From JAJECS01 sp965262745 (GTDB lineage Bacteria; Chloroflexota; UBA11872), in the NCBI GenBank assembly GCA_965262745.1, contig OZ253558.1:2976001-3040000 (forward strand): a DNA stretch of 64,000 bases. Direction: 5' to 3'. A program made the translations under genes and the position numbers. Of the stretch, positions 42,180-50,725 are shown piece by piece (the first letter of the stretch is position 1; the number at the start of each line of letters is the position of its first letter). The notes beneath the pieces are model-generated. The model had not been told where the DNA came from. It made no database searches and saw only the letters and a program-made list of their open reading frames with translations.

Positions 42180-43985
42180 CTACCCCGGCGTCTCGTAGGC
42201 AAAATCCCACCCGTCCCACTTGCGCAGCGGCTTGATGGTGTGCGGCACGTCGGGCTCGTCGGCGGCTTGCCAGGCGCTGATCTCGTCCTGGTGGCCCAGG
42301 CGGCGCAGGCCGCTCCACATGGGTTGGAAGTTGGCCCGGCCCGAGCCGCCCGCCGCGTCCCAGAAGAACATGTGGCCCGCACCGGCCTCGTAGACCGTTG
42401 ACGCCCGGCGGCGGAAGTCCTCCGGAGACTGGTGCCGCGGCATCAGATTCGGCGCGAGCACGCAGTCGGTCCCGTTCACCAGGTCGACGAAGAAGGCCAG
42501 CTGCGACGCGTCCGTCCAGGCCGTCTCGTGGCTGTCGTAGACCGGCTCCGAGCTATAGGGAATCAGCGTGTCGATCAGCCCCTCGCTCATCCAGGCCCGC
42601 AGGTCGATGCCGTCTTGCAAGTTCTCTTGTTCGGTGGCCGCCACGACAGCGCCGATGTCAAGGCGCTTCGCACCCGCGAGTCTCAGATCGTCCATGGCCG
42701 CGCGCAGCTCGCGCATGAAGCCCGTCAGCGTGCGCGCCCGGTAGGCCAGCCAGCGGGCGTCGTCCGCCGGCAGCTCCCGCGGGTCCAGCCCGTATTCCTG
42801 TTGGAACCCTTCCACCACCGGCGGCTCATACTCCACCAGCGGCATGCGGCGGTTGAACAGCAGGCACACGCCGTCCACCGGCCGCTCCGCGATCTCCCGC
42901 AGCACCGCAATCACGAACTCCCGCACCGCGGGATAGCTATAGGCCATTCGCGGCGTGCGGTTGCCCGCGCGGTCCACGCCCCGGCATTCAGGGTGCCGAT
43001 CGAAGAAGATATCCCCCAAGCTGGCGTTGTCCAGCGGCGGCGGATACTTGAACCCCGCCACGCGATAGCACGCGTGGAACTCCATCCCCAGCGCGTGCGT
43101 GTGCGCCAGCGCCACGTCGAACGGATCCACGCCCTGCCGTTGGAAGTCCCGCCAGCTCTCCGCGTGCATCCGGTCGCCGCGCCGCCCGAAGTCCTCCTGC
43201 CCCTCCATGATCTCGGGGCGGGCGATGCGGCTGAAATACCGCGTCCGGTCGCCCCCGCCCGCCTCCCAGTAGATGCGTGAGACATCCGTGTCGCGGTAGG
43301 GCTCGATCTCGCGCCGCACTTCTTCTTCGGTGGTGAGTCGAAACAGGTAGTGCGGGCCGTGGGAGTCGTTATGCGCAAACAGGCGGCCCGTGTCTTTCCG
43401 GGCCTGGTCCGCCTGCCAGATCGCGGCCTCGTCGTCGGTCAGCGGCACCAGCTTGACGTAGGCCACGCGCACCGCCGGCCCGCTGAACGATCCAAAGTGA
43501 TCGCCCGGCGCCACCCGCCGAACCAGCTGGAGGATATCGAGGTCCATGTCCGTGAGATCCGCAATCTTCCAGAACATCTCCACCACCACCGGGCCGCTCC
43601 AGTCCGGCAGCAGCCGGGTTTGCAGCGACGGCAGGTTCAGCGTGAGAACTGAATAGGTGTCGTCGCCGCTGAGCTTGACGGGGACCGCCAGCGTGGCGGT
43701 GTCGTCAGTGCTCTTGAAGCTCGGCACAACGCCCACCGACACCGCATGCCAGCCGCTGGCGCGCAGCGGAAAACGCACCGGTGGCGCGGCGGTTTCGGGA
43801 CCCGCCGCGATCATGGTCCCTGCGACGTCGTCCGTCTCGAATGACATCGTGCGCCAGTGCCGACGCTTGGGCGTGGCGCTCAGCGCCGCGGCGGGCTCGC
43901 AGCGATCCAGGTCAGTGCGGTATTGCGGCGGGCTGCACAGCCAGCCGTCGGCAAAGAGATCGGTCGCGGTTGCTGTTTCAGTCAT
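42180..43985 (-). CDS. TIM-barrel glycoside-hydrolase-like protein, paralogue 1
   Basis: The 601-residue protein starts at ATG 43985, about 8 bp behind GGAGG. The N-terminal beta-rich domain (about residues 45-180, RASGWHAVSVGVVP) resembles a carbohydrate-binding jelly roll. The barrel starts near 205 (SHGPHYLFRL), with VDGVCLLFNRRMPLVEYEPP (strand 4 region), AVVAATEQENLQDGIDLRAW and GHMFFWDAAGGSGRANFQPM as later strands. It is close to the gene at 44137 (same layout, many identical motifs) and more distant from the 13309 gene. No assigned CAZy family is certain (GH10-like). Its 3' end is duplicated at 41187-41415. Confidence 0.8.
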   Translation of the reverse strand: MTETATATDLFADGWLCSPPQYRTDLDRCEPAAALSATPKRRHWRTMSFETDDVAGTMIAAGPETAAPPVRFPLRASGWHAVSVGVVPSFKSTDDTATLAVPVKLSGDDTYSVLTLNLPSLQTRLLPDWSGPVVVEMFWKIADLTDMDLDILQLVRRVAPGDHFGSFSGPAVRVAYVKLVPLTDDEAAIWQADQARKDTGRLFAHNDSHGPHYLFRLTTEEEVRREIEPYRDTDVSRIYWEAGGGDRTRYFSRIARPEIMEGQEDFGRRGDRMHAESWRDFQRQGVDPFDVALAHTHALGMEFHACYRVAGFKYPPPLDNASLGDIFFDRHPECRGVDRAGNRTPRMAYSYPAVREFVIAVLREIAERPVDGVCLLFNRRMPLVEYEPPVVEGFQQEYGLDPRELPADDARWLAYRARTLTGFMRELRAAMDDLRLAGAKRLDIGAVVAATEQENLQDGIDLRAWMSEGLIDTLIPYSSEPVYDSHETAWTDASQLAFFVDLVNGTDCVLAPNLMPRHQSPEDFRRRASTVYEAGAGHMFFWDAAGGSGRANFQPMWSGLRRLGHQDEISAWQAADEPDVPHTIKPLRKWDGWDFAYETPG

Positions 43986-44136
43986 GCCCACCGCCTCCTA
44001 TCGCTAAAATCCGCGCTCAGCAGAACGTCAGGGTCCGACCCTGACTCCCTCTTCCAGTCAGAGTCCGGCCCCCTCTCCCGATGGGAGAGGGCTGGGGTGA
44101 GGGTGCATCCCCACGGCACACAGCCCGCGCCCGCCA

Positions 44137-45903
44137 TCAGCCCGGCGTCGTATACGAGAGGTCCCAATCGTCCAGCACGTCCACGTCGTGCGCGGTGGGT
44201 TCCAGGGAGGGCTCGCCCGCCGCGCGCCAGGCCTCGATCTCGTCGCGGTGACCCAGCCGCCGCAGCGCATTCCACATCGCGCCGAAGTTCGCCCGCCCCG
44301 AGCCGCCCGCCGCGTCCCAGAAGAACAGGTGCTCGGCACCCGCGCCATAGATGCCCGCCGCCTGCCGGCGCACGTCCTCGGGCGGGCGGTGGCGCGGCAT
44401 CATGCCCGGCGCCAGCACGCAGTCCGTCCCGCGCACCAACTCCACGAAATACGCCAGATCCGCCGGGTCCTCCCACGACACGGCGTGCGAGTCGCCGCCC
44501 GGCGCCGAGGTGTAGGGAATCAGCGTGTCGACAAGACCTTCCGCGACCCACGCCCCCAGGTCAATGGCGTTCTGAAGGTTCTCCTGCTCGCTGCTCATCA
44601 CCACGGCCGAAACCCCGAGCGGCCTGCCGCGCGCTGCGCCCATCTCGTTCATCGCCTGCCGCACCTCGCGCATGAACTGGGTCAGCTCGCGCGCACGGAA
44701 CCGCAGCCAGCGCTCGTCGTCGGCGGGCAGCGCGTGCGGATCGAGGCCGTATTCGCGCTGAAACGCCGCCACCACCGGCGGCTCGTACTCCACCAGCGGC
44801 ATGCGCCGGTTGTACAGCAGGCACACCCCGTCGATGGGACGCTCGGCCATCTCGCGCAGCAGCGACACCACGTAGGCCCGCACCTCGGGGTAGGAATAGG
44901 CAATGCGCGGCGTCGTCTGGCCGTTGCGGTCCCGCCCGCGCCATTCCGGGTGCGCCGCCGCGAACGTATCCCCCAGATTGAAATGGTCGATCGGCGGCGG
45001 GTACCAGAATCCGGCCACGCGGTAGGACGCGTGTATTTCCAGCCCGGCGTCGTGGCAGTGCTCGATGGCGATGTCGAGCGGGTCAACGCCTAGGGCCCGA
45101 AACTCCCGCCAGCTCTCCGCGTGCAGCCGGTCGCCCACGCGCGCAAAGTCCTCGGCCTCGTCGAACGTGCACCAGCGCGCGATCTTGCTGAAGTAATAGC
45201 TGATGTCGCCCTCGCCGGCTTCCCAATACATCCGAGAAAAGTCGGTGTGGCGATAGGGCTCGATCTCGCGCCGGATGCCCTCGGCGTCCGTCAGCCGCCA
45301 CAAATAGTGCGGTCCGTGCGCGTCCTGATGGGCGAACAGCCGGCGGGTATCGCTGCGTTGCCGCTCGGCCAGCGCCTCGGCAGTCTCCGCGTCGGTCAGC
45401 GGCACAAGCTTGACATAAGCAATGCGCACGATCTCCGACCGCCAGGCGCCCACGGCATCCACCGGCGCCGTCTGCCATTGCGGCTGCCCCAGCACGAGTT
45501 GCTGGCCCGTCAGGTCCGCCGATCGCCAATAGAGGTCCACGATCCGCAGGTCGTGCCCGCGGTCGGGATGCCCCGCTTCCGCCGTCAGCATCGTGGGCGT
45601 CGTGTCGCCGCTCAGCCGCGCCAGCACCTTCAGCGGTGCGCCCTCATAGCCCGGCGGCGGCATCAGACCCAGCGAAACCGAGTGCCAGCCGCTCGCGTTC
45701 AAGTCCAGCGTCACGTCCGGCGCCGCCGTCTCGGGACCCGCCAGCAGCAGTTGGCCGCTGAGGTCGCCGGCGGTGTAGTCCATCGCGCGCCAGCGGTGAA
45801 ACGCCGGCACCGAACCCACGGCGTCCGCCGGTTCCACGGCGCTCAGGTCGGTGATATAGACCGGCTCGTTGACCAGCCCGCGGTCGGCAATGCGGTCCGT
45901 CAT
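44137..45903 (-). CDS. TIM-barrel glycoside-hydrolase-like protein, paralogue 2
   Basis: The 588-residue protein starts at ATG 45903 behind GAGGTG; an upstream start at 45969 is unlikely. The domain order equals that of paralogue 1: a jelly-roll-like N terminus (LNASGWHSVSLGLMPPPGYE), then the barrel with HGPHYLWRLTDAEGIRREIE, IDGVCLLYNRRMPLVEYEPP, AVVMSSEQENLQNAIDLGAW and HLFFWDAAGGSGRANFGAM. Acidic residues in V-E-Y-E-P-P and S-S-E-Q-E-N are candidates for catalysis. It lies 151 bp upstream of paralogue 1 in the same direction, so they arose by tandem duplication and may be co-expressed on a related polysaccharide. Confidence 0.8.
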   Translation of the reverse strand: MTDRIADRGLVNEPVYITDLSAVEPADAVGSVPAFHRWRAMDYTAGDLSGQLLLAGPETAAPDVTLDLNASGWHSVSLGLMPPPGYEGAPLKVLARLSGDTTPTMLTAEAGHPDRGHDLRIVDLYWRSADLTGQQLVLGQPQWQTAPVDAVGAWRSEIVRIAYVKLVPLTDAETAEALAERQRSDTRRLFAHQDAHGPHYLWRLTDAEGIRREIEPYRHTDFSRMYWEAGEGDISYYFSKIARWCTFDEAEDFARVGDRLHAESWREFRALGVDPLDIAIEHCHDAGLEIHASYRVAGFWYPPPIDHFNLGDTFAAAHPEWRGRDRNGQTTPRIAYSYPEVRAYVVSLLREMAERPIDGVCLLYNRRMPLVEYEPPVVAAFQREYGLDPHALPADDERWLRFRARELTQFMREVRQAMNEMGAARGRPLGVSAVVMSSEQENLQNAIDLGAWVAEGLVDTLIPYTSAPGGDSHAVSWEDPADLAYFVELVRGTDCVLAPGMMPRHRPPEDVRRQAAGIYGAGAEHLFFWDAAGGSGRANFGAMWNALRRLGHRDEIEAWRAAGEPSLEPTAHDVDVLDDWDLSYTTPG

Positions 45904-46156
45904 ACGCACCTCATCTAGATGAAGGGGCCGCGGTGGATATCTCAGTCCCGCGACCAACTCCCGCGCCATGGAGGTTGCCGCACTTTAGGTGCCGCTCTCC
46001 CTGCGCACAAATCCTGGGTCCTCGCGTCGGTCCCTGGACCCTTCAATCCGCGCCATTTCGGCATGCCGCCGATTGGCGGCCCCCTTCGTCATTCCGGCCT
46101 TGAGCCGGAATCCAGCTGCCCGGGCCGCGTCCGCTCCACCCCACCGTTCCCTCGGC
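45904..46156. repeat. Intergenic region with a REP-like palindrome (46091-46111)
   Basis: ATTCCGGC (46091-46098) and GCCGGAAT (46104-46111) form a perfect hairpin with a 5-nt loop. The same unit, in the context CATTCCGGCC-GAGCCGGA-TCCAG, recurs at 50243-50263. These units belong to an interspersed palindromic repeat. No gene is visible in the rest of the gap. Confidence 0.7.
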
Positions 46157-46735
46157 TCAGACGCCACCGGCCGTGGCTTTCAGCCTGCCGACCGTCCGCC
46201 AGTTGCGAATGGTGATCGTCGTTGCCAACACACGGTCGAAGTAGTCCCCCGTGAACTTCGACCGCGCGGTGCCATTCGGAAAGTGCAGGTAGACCTCGCG
46301 TCCCCGCACCTCGAACGTATCCGGTTGCGAGCGGTTCGGATCCAGCTCCGCGATCCGCGCCGTGCTGGGCGCCTCGGCCAGGAACCCCACGTGGAGTCTG
46401 GCCGGGTCCGCGCCGGCCGCCAGAAACGGATTGCCGCGCACGACGGCGTCCAACTCCGCCGCCGTCCGCGTGACCACCGGTACCGTGAACCCCTTGCTTG
46501 CTTCGATTTCCGCTTGGATGAGCGACGGAATCTGCGCCGCGAGTACCTGCTCGGCCCGGAACACGACGTTCCCGCTTTGGATATACGTCCGCACGTCCGC
46601 GCACCCCGCAGCCTCAAACATCGCCCGCAACTCCGCCATCAACAGCTTCTTGGTGCCGCCGACGTTGATCGCCCGCAGCAGCGCGAGGTGCACACCGTCC
46701 GGCGCTGTGTCAGCCACTTGATCTCGATCCAGCAT
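46157..46735 (-). CDS. DUF1697 domain protein
   Basis: The 192-residue cytosolic protein contains the family start VHLALLRAINVGGTKKLLMA followed by a LRAMFEAAGCADVRTYIQSG region, as in DUF1697. ATG 46735 follows GGGGG and is used; GTG 46717 is also plausible. The C terminus contains YLHFPNGTARSKFTGDYFDR and TTITIRNWRTVGRLKA. DUF1697 proteins are widespread and their molecular role is not established. It stands alone. Confidence 0.9.
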   Translation of the reverse strand: MLDRDQVADTAPDGVHLALLRAINVGGTKKLLMAELRAMFEAAGCADVRTYIQSGNVVFRAEQVLAAQIPSLIQAEIEASKGFTVPVVTRTAAELDAVVRGNPFLAAGADPARLHVGFLAEAPSTARIAELDPNRSQPDTFEVRGREVYLHFPNGTARSKFTGDYFDRVLATTITIRNWRTVGRLKATAGGV

Positions 46736-46851
46736 TCGCCATTCCCCCGGCAGCCCTTTCGTCCAGAGGCCATTCCCAGTATCGGCTGTCGAGACCGTGA
46801 GTGCGCTGAATTGGAGTCTCTCGCGCGCACCCACCACGTACCGTGGTGCCG

Positions 46852-46950
46852 TCCACGCGCGTGAGGCACGATCCGTCCGTGCTCAACGACGGCCAGGATC
46901 TGCACCCCGCCTGGCCCGCGCTGCACTCTCTTCGCCGCCCACGGCACTCG
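46852..46950 (+). pseudogene. Orphan copy of the 5' end of the GH116 gene
   Basis: V-R-H-D-P-S-V-L-N-D-x4-L-H-P-A-W-P-A-L aligns without gaps to V-R-H-D-S-S-M-P-S-D-x3-L-N-P-A-W-P-V-L at the start of the gene at 47645; the DNA is about two-thirds identical, with blocks such as GTGAGGCACGAT and CCCCGCCTGGCCCG kept exactly. After about 30 codons similarity ends and no gene follows. Together the two copies bracket the unknown gene at 46959-47495 as a direct repeat about 760 bp apart. Confidence 0.65.
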
Positions 46951-46958
46951 CGCCCGCT

Positions 46959-47495
46959 CTAAAGCCTCGCCTGCTTCATCACCTCAAGGATTTGACCCCT
47001 CAAAGGCCTCGGGGCCCGGAGCAAGCGATAGAGCCGCTCTTCGACATCACCCTTGTCGGGCACCTTCCAGTCGGGGTATCCCGCGATCCTCTTACTAAGG
47101 AACTGCTGCAACTCACCGGGCCCGCTGAACATCTCTTTGGCCGCTAGCAGCTCGGCCAGGAGCGCCCGGTGATGTGCATAGGCGTGGGATCGCCCCGCCA
47201 GCTTGTGTGTGATCTCGACGTGTTCATGCAGCACTACCAGGTAGGCGAAACCTGGGTCGGCCTTCGCGAAGCTCTCCGGGAGGTAGATGTTTCCGTCCTC
47301 GTCGTACATGGCGAGGTCCGCGTCCTCGGGCCACGGATCACAGAGGAAATAGCGGACCTGAGTCCCGGTCACGTCGCACGTACGCTCACCAGATACGGTG
47401 GCCTTCAGGACTGCCAGCAGATCTGTGAGGTCTGGATGCGGCAGCTTGAGCCGCTTGGTTGGCTTGGGCAATCCGGGCTCCCTCTTCACTGTCAT
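46959..47495 (-). CDS. Uncharacterised protein with HExxE-type motif
   Basis: The 178-residue cytosolic protein starts at ATG 47495 (MTVKREPGLPKPTKRLKLPH). The centre has YLVVLHEHVEITHKLAGRSH followed by AYAHHRALLAELLAAKEMF; His-Glu-x-x-Glu with two more His on the following helix could bind a metal, as in minimal metallopeptidases, but the order is not a standard HExxH. The C terminus is helical and basic. I do not recognise a family. It is flanked by copies of the start of the GH116 gene, which suggests an inserted module. Confidence 0.6.
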   Translation of the reverse strand: MTVKREPGLPKPTKRLKLPHPDLTDLLAVLKATVSGERTCDVTGTQVRYFLCDPWPEDADLAMYDEDGNIYLPESFAKADPGFAYLVVLHEHVEITHKLAGRSHAYAHHRALLAELLAAKEMFSGPGELQQFLSKRIAGYPDWKVPDKGDVEERLYRLLRAPRPLRGQILEVMKQARL

Positions 47496-47644
47496 CAAGG
47501 CCCGGGCAGCTTTTCCCACGTGTGGCAGCATGCCTGCCTCATCAAGCCCAGACCCGTCAACTCCGGTCAGTCACTAGTGTGAATCATGCCTCTCGTTCCC
47601 AAGCAGATGCTGACGCGGCCGCGCACGTGAGGCACGATTCCTCT

Positions 47645-50203
47645 ATGCCCAGCGACCAGCCGCCCTTGAACCCCGCCTGGCCCGTTCTGCGCACCTATCG
47701 CGGCGAGCATCTTCGTCGCGTGGCCATGCCCATCGGCGGCATCGGCACCGGCACCGTCTCGCTCGGCGGGCGGGGAAACCTCCGCGACTGGGAGATCGTC
47801 AACCGCCCCGCCAAGGGCTTCGTCCCCAAGGTGCCCGTGACGCGCAACATGACCGAGCCGCGCGCCTTCTTTGCTGCCCGCGTGCAGGCCCAGGACCAAC
47901 CGCCGGTCACGCGACTGCTGGAAGGCGATCTCGACCCCGTGGATTTCGAGGGCACGCTCGGCTCGCCCGCGCCCCACCACGGTCTGCCGCGCTTCGCCGA
48001 CGCCTCGTTCCACGCCGCCTATCCGCTGGCGCAGCTTTGCCTGTGCGACCCGGACGTGCCCGTCGCGCTGCGGCTGGAAGCCTTCAACCCGCTCATCCCC
48101 GGCCGCGCCGACGACAGCGGCTTGCCCATCGCCGTCTTCCGCTGGGTGGCTTCCAACCCGTCGGACGTGCCCGTGCGAGTCTCGATCTGCGCCGCCCTGG
48201 CCAACTTCATCGGCACCGACGGACGCGAGGGCGAGCCGAAGCGCAACCTCAACCGCTGGCGCCTGGGGAACGGCCTCCGCGGCCTGGACATGCGTTCCGA
48301 CGGCGTGCCGGCTGACGCCGAGCAGTGGGGCACCCTGGCCCTCACCGTCCTCGACGCCCCCGACCAGACCGTCACCGCCCGCACCGCCTGGCACGACATC
48401 CCCTGGGGTGACGCCCTGCTCGACTTCTGGGACGACTTCAGCGCGGACGGCGAGCTTGACGACCGCCCGCCCGCTGCCGCCGACTCGCCCACGGCCTCCC
48501 TCGCCGCCGCCGTCGACCTCGAGCCCGGCGCCGAGCGCGCCGTCACCTTCCTGCTCGCCTGGCACTTCCCCAACCGCCTCACCTGGGACGTCATGCGCAC
48601 CGGCGACGGCCGCGCCGACTGGGTCGGCAATCACTACGCCACCGGCGCCCCCGACGCCTGGGCCGCCGCCGAGGACGCCGCCGCCCGCCTGCCGGACCTC
48701 GAGCGCGACACCGTCCGGTTCGTGCGCGCGTTCTGCGCCGCCGACATCCCGGACGCGATTAAGGAAGCCGCCCTCTTCAATCTCAGCACCCTGCGGTCCC
48801 AGACTGCCTTTCGCAGCGCCGAGGGCGGCTTCTACGGCTTTGAAGGCTGCTTCGACGACGCCGGCGCGGGCTTCGGCACCTGCACCCACGTCTGGAACTA
48901 CGAGCACGCCACCGCCTTTCTCTTCGGCGACCTGGCCCGCGGCATGCGCGAGGTCGAATTCACCGAGTCGACCGGCGGCGACGGACACATGGAATTTCGC
49001 GCGGCGCTCCCCCGCGGACGCGCCTCCGACTGGGGTCTGGCCGCCGCCGACGGCCAGCTTGGCTGCCTGGTCAAGCTCTACCGCGACTGGCAGCTCAGCG
49101 ACGACGACGAGTTCCTGCGTCGCGTGTGGCCCTGCGCCCGCCGCGCACTCGAGTTCTGCTGGATCGAGGGCGGCTGGGACGCCGACCGCGACGGCGTCAT
49201 GGAGGGCTGCCAGCACAACACCATGGACGTCGAGTACTTCGGCCCCAATCCCGAGATCGGCGGCTGGTATCTGGCGGCGCTGCGAGCGGCGGAAGAGATG
49301 GCGGCCTACCTCGGCGAAGCAGAATTCGCCGCCGAGTGCCGCCGCATGTTCGAGCACGGCCGCGACTGGATCGACGCCAACCTCTTCAACGGCGACTACT
49401 ACGAGCACCAGATCTGGCCGCAGCCCGACCGCTCACGCATCGCCCCCGGCCTGCGCCGGCCCGAGCAGTACGCGCCTCAGCGCCTTGAGGCCCCCGAGCA
49501 CCAGGTCGGTTCCGGCTGCCTCGTCGGCCAGCTCGTCGGTCAGGCTGCCGCCCGCCTCAGCGGCCTCGGCCCGCTGCTCGATCCTGAACACGTGGCTGCG
49601 ACGCTCCGCTCCATCATGCGCTACAACTTCCGCCCCTCAATGCGGGGCCACATGAACCAGTTCCGCAGCTACGCCCTCGCCCACGAGGCCGGTCTCGTCA
49701 TCGCCGCCTATCCCCGCGGCGACCGCCCCGAGCGCCCCTTCCCCTACAGCAACGAGGTCTGGTCCGGCCTCGAATACACCGCAGCCGTCGGCATGCTCCA
49801 GGAGGACCAGTCGTCAGCCGCCGTACAAGTCATCGAAGCGGTGCGCGCCCGCCACGACGGCGCCCGGCGCAATCCCTTCGACGAGCCGGAATACGGCCAT
49901 CACTACGCCCGCGCCCTGGCCGCCTGGGGCGCCGTCGTCGCCGTCGCGGGCTTCGGCTATTCCGCCGTCCGCGGCGAGATTCGCTTCGCCGCTGCCCCCG
50001 GTACGGTCTTCTGGTCCAACGGCTCCGCTTGGGGTACGTGCACCCGTACCAAGGGCGACCACGGCTGGAACGTGCGACTCGACGTGCTCGGCGGCGAGGT
50101 CCAACTGCGCGCCTTCGAGCTCACCGACATCGGCCGCGCGGAGCTCGATCCTCCGCGGTCAGTCGGCGCGGGCGATCACCTGACGCTGCACCTCACTGCC
50201 TAA
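47645..50203 (+). CDS. GH116 family beta-glucosidase/glucosylceramidase-like protein
   Basis: The 852-residue protein has no signal peptide. ATG 47645 starts the family-typical region (WPVLRTYRGEHLRRVAMPIG, then GIGTGTVSLGGRGNLRDWEI), the GBA2 N-terminal domain. The (alpha/alpha) C-terminal domain begins around residue 360; it carries EGCQHNTMDVEYFGPNPEIG, the hallmark of the GBA2/GH116 catalytic region, and ends near YHYARALAAWGAV-type helices. Bacterial and archaeal GH116 enzymes cleave beta-glucosides, beta-xylosides or N-acetylglucosaminides. It is probably cytosolic and part of the sugar-scavenging set. The 5' end has a diverged copy at 46852. Confidence 0.92.
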   Translation: MPSDQPPLNPAWPVLRTYRGEHLRRVAMPIGGIGTGTVSLGGRGNLRDWEIVNRPAKGFVPKVPVTRNMTEPRAFFAARVQAQDQPPVTRLLEGDLDPVDFEGTLGSPAPHHGLPRFADASFHAAYPLAQLCLCDPDVPVALRLEAFNPLIPGRADDSGLPIAVFRWVASNPSDVPVRVSICAALANFIGTDGREGEPKRNLNRWRLGNGLRGLDMRSDGVPADAEQWGTLALTVLDAPDQTVTARTAWHDIPWGDALLDFWDDFSADGELDDRPPAAADSPTASLAAAVDLEPGAERAVTFLLAWHFPNRLTWDVMRTGDGRADWVGNHYATGAPDAWAAAEDAAARLPDLERDTVRFVRAFCAADIPDAIKEAALFNLSTLRSQTAFRSAEGGFYGFEGCFDDAGAGFGTCTHVWNYEHATAFLFGDLARGMREVEFTESTGGDGHMEFRAALPRGRASDWGLAAADGQLGCLVKLYRDWQLSDDDEFLRRVWPCARRALEFCWIEGGWDADRDGVMEGCQHNTMDVEYFGPNPEIGGWYLAALRAAEEMAAYLGEAEFAAECRRMFEHGRDWIDANLFNGDYYEHQIWPQPDRSRIAPGLRRPEQYAPQRLEAPEHQVGSGCLVGQLVGQAAARLSGLGPLLDPEHVAATLRSIMRYNFRPSMRGHMNQFRSYALAHEAGLVIAAYPRGDRPERPFPYSNEVWSGLEYTAAVGMLQEDQSSAAVQVIEAVRARHDGARRNPFDEPEYGHHYARALAAWGAVVAVAGFGYSAVRGEIRFAAAPGTVFWSNGSAWGTCTRTKGDHGWNVRLDVLGGEVQLRAFELTDIGRAELDPPRSVGAGDHLTLHLTA

Positions 50204-50515
50204 CGTCGCCCCACACTAGACATCCCAGCGCCCCCACCGGTCATTCCGGCCTGGAGCCGGAGTCCAGACCCGGGCCGACCGTGGCTCATCCGGGGGCCTG
50301 AGATCGAGCGTCCTAGATTCCTCGATTGACTCGGAATGACAACTGGGCGACGCGAGCGTGGCGGTGGGGCGAAATCCCAGGCTGCACGCAGCCAGGGCCA
50401 CCGGGCATGTCCCAGCGCCGCCCCAGGCGGTCGCAGTCTCGTAGGGGCGGTTCGCGAACCGCCCTCCGCTCTGGTCACCGTTGTAAATCGCACCTAAAGG
50501 TGCGACGATGATCGC
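50204..50515. repeat. Repeat-rich gap: REP palindromes at 50243-50263 and 50445-50464
   Basis: The gap contains no gene. It carries the ATTCCGGC/GCCGGAGT unit (50243-50263) and a perfect 20-bp palindrome, GGGCGGTTCGCGAACCGCCC (50445-50464), inside GTAGGGGCGG, the same head as the unit at 9717. These are interspersed palindromic repeats that could also stop transcription from the GH116 gene. Confidence 0.75.
50488..50505. promoter_or_regulatory. Operator-like palindrome upstream of hicA
   Basis: TCGCACC (50488-50494) and GGTGCGA (50499-50505) form a perfect inverted repeat with a TAAA spacer, ending 10 bp before the hicA start. HicB antitoxins with a C-terminal helix-turn-helix autoregulate by binding such sites, so this is a likely HicAB operator. 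Confidence 0.6.
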
Positions 50516-50722
50516 GTGACCAGCCGTGAGTTCATCAGGCGAGTACGGAGATATGCCCGCGAGACAGACCAGGAGTTTTACTTCGATCCGGCTCACGGCA
50601 AGGGCAGTCACGGCCGGCTCCACGTCGGCTCCCGCTTCACCACGGTCAAACAAGGCGAACTGTCGCGGGGCCTGGTGGCCGCGATGCTGCGGCAGCTAAA
50701 CATCGACCGGGAGGACTTCTGA
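50516..50722 (+). CDS. hicA: HicA-type mRNA interferase toxin
   Basis: The 68-residue toxin starts at GTG 50516. The dsRBD-like fold is recognisable: a TSREFIRRVRRYARET helix, the catalytic G-S-H in HGKGSHGRLHVGSR (His near residue 32), and a TTVKQGELSRGLVAAMLRQL helix. Free HicA cleaves mRNA and stops growth until neutralised. The partner gene starts 3 bp after its stop (50726), giving a single operon behind the palindrome at 50488. Confidence 0.92.
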   Translation: MTSREFIRRVRRYARETDQEFYFDPAHGKGSHGRLHVGSRFTTVKQGELSRGLVAAMLRQLNIDREDF

Positions 50723-50725
50723 ACC

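Noticed and set aside
47567..49408. 613-codon minus-strand frame inside the GH116 gene
   Set aside because: The plus strand carries the conserved GH116 domains over the whole region; the minus frame has no recognisable motif.
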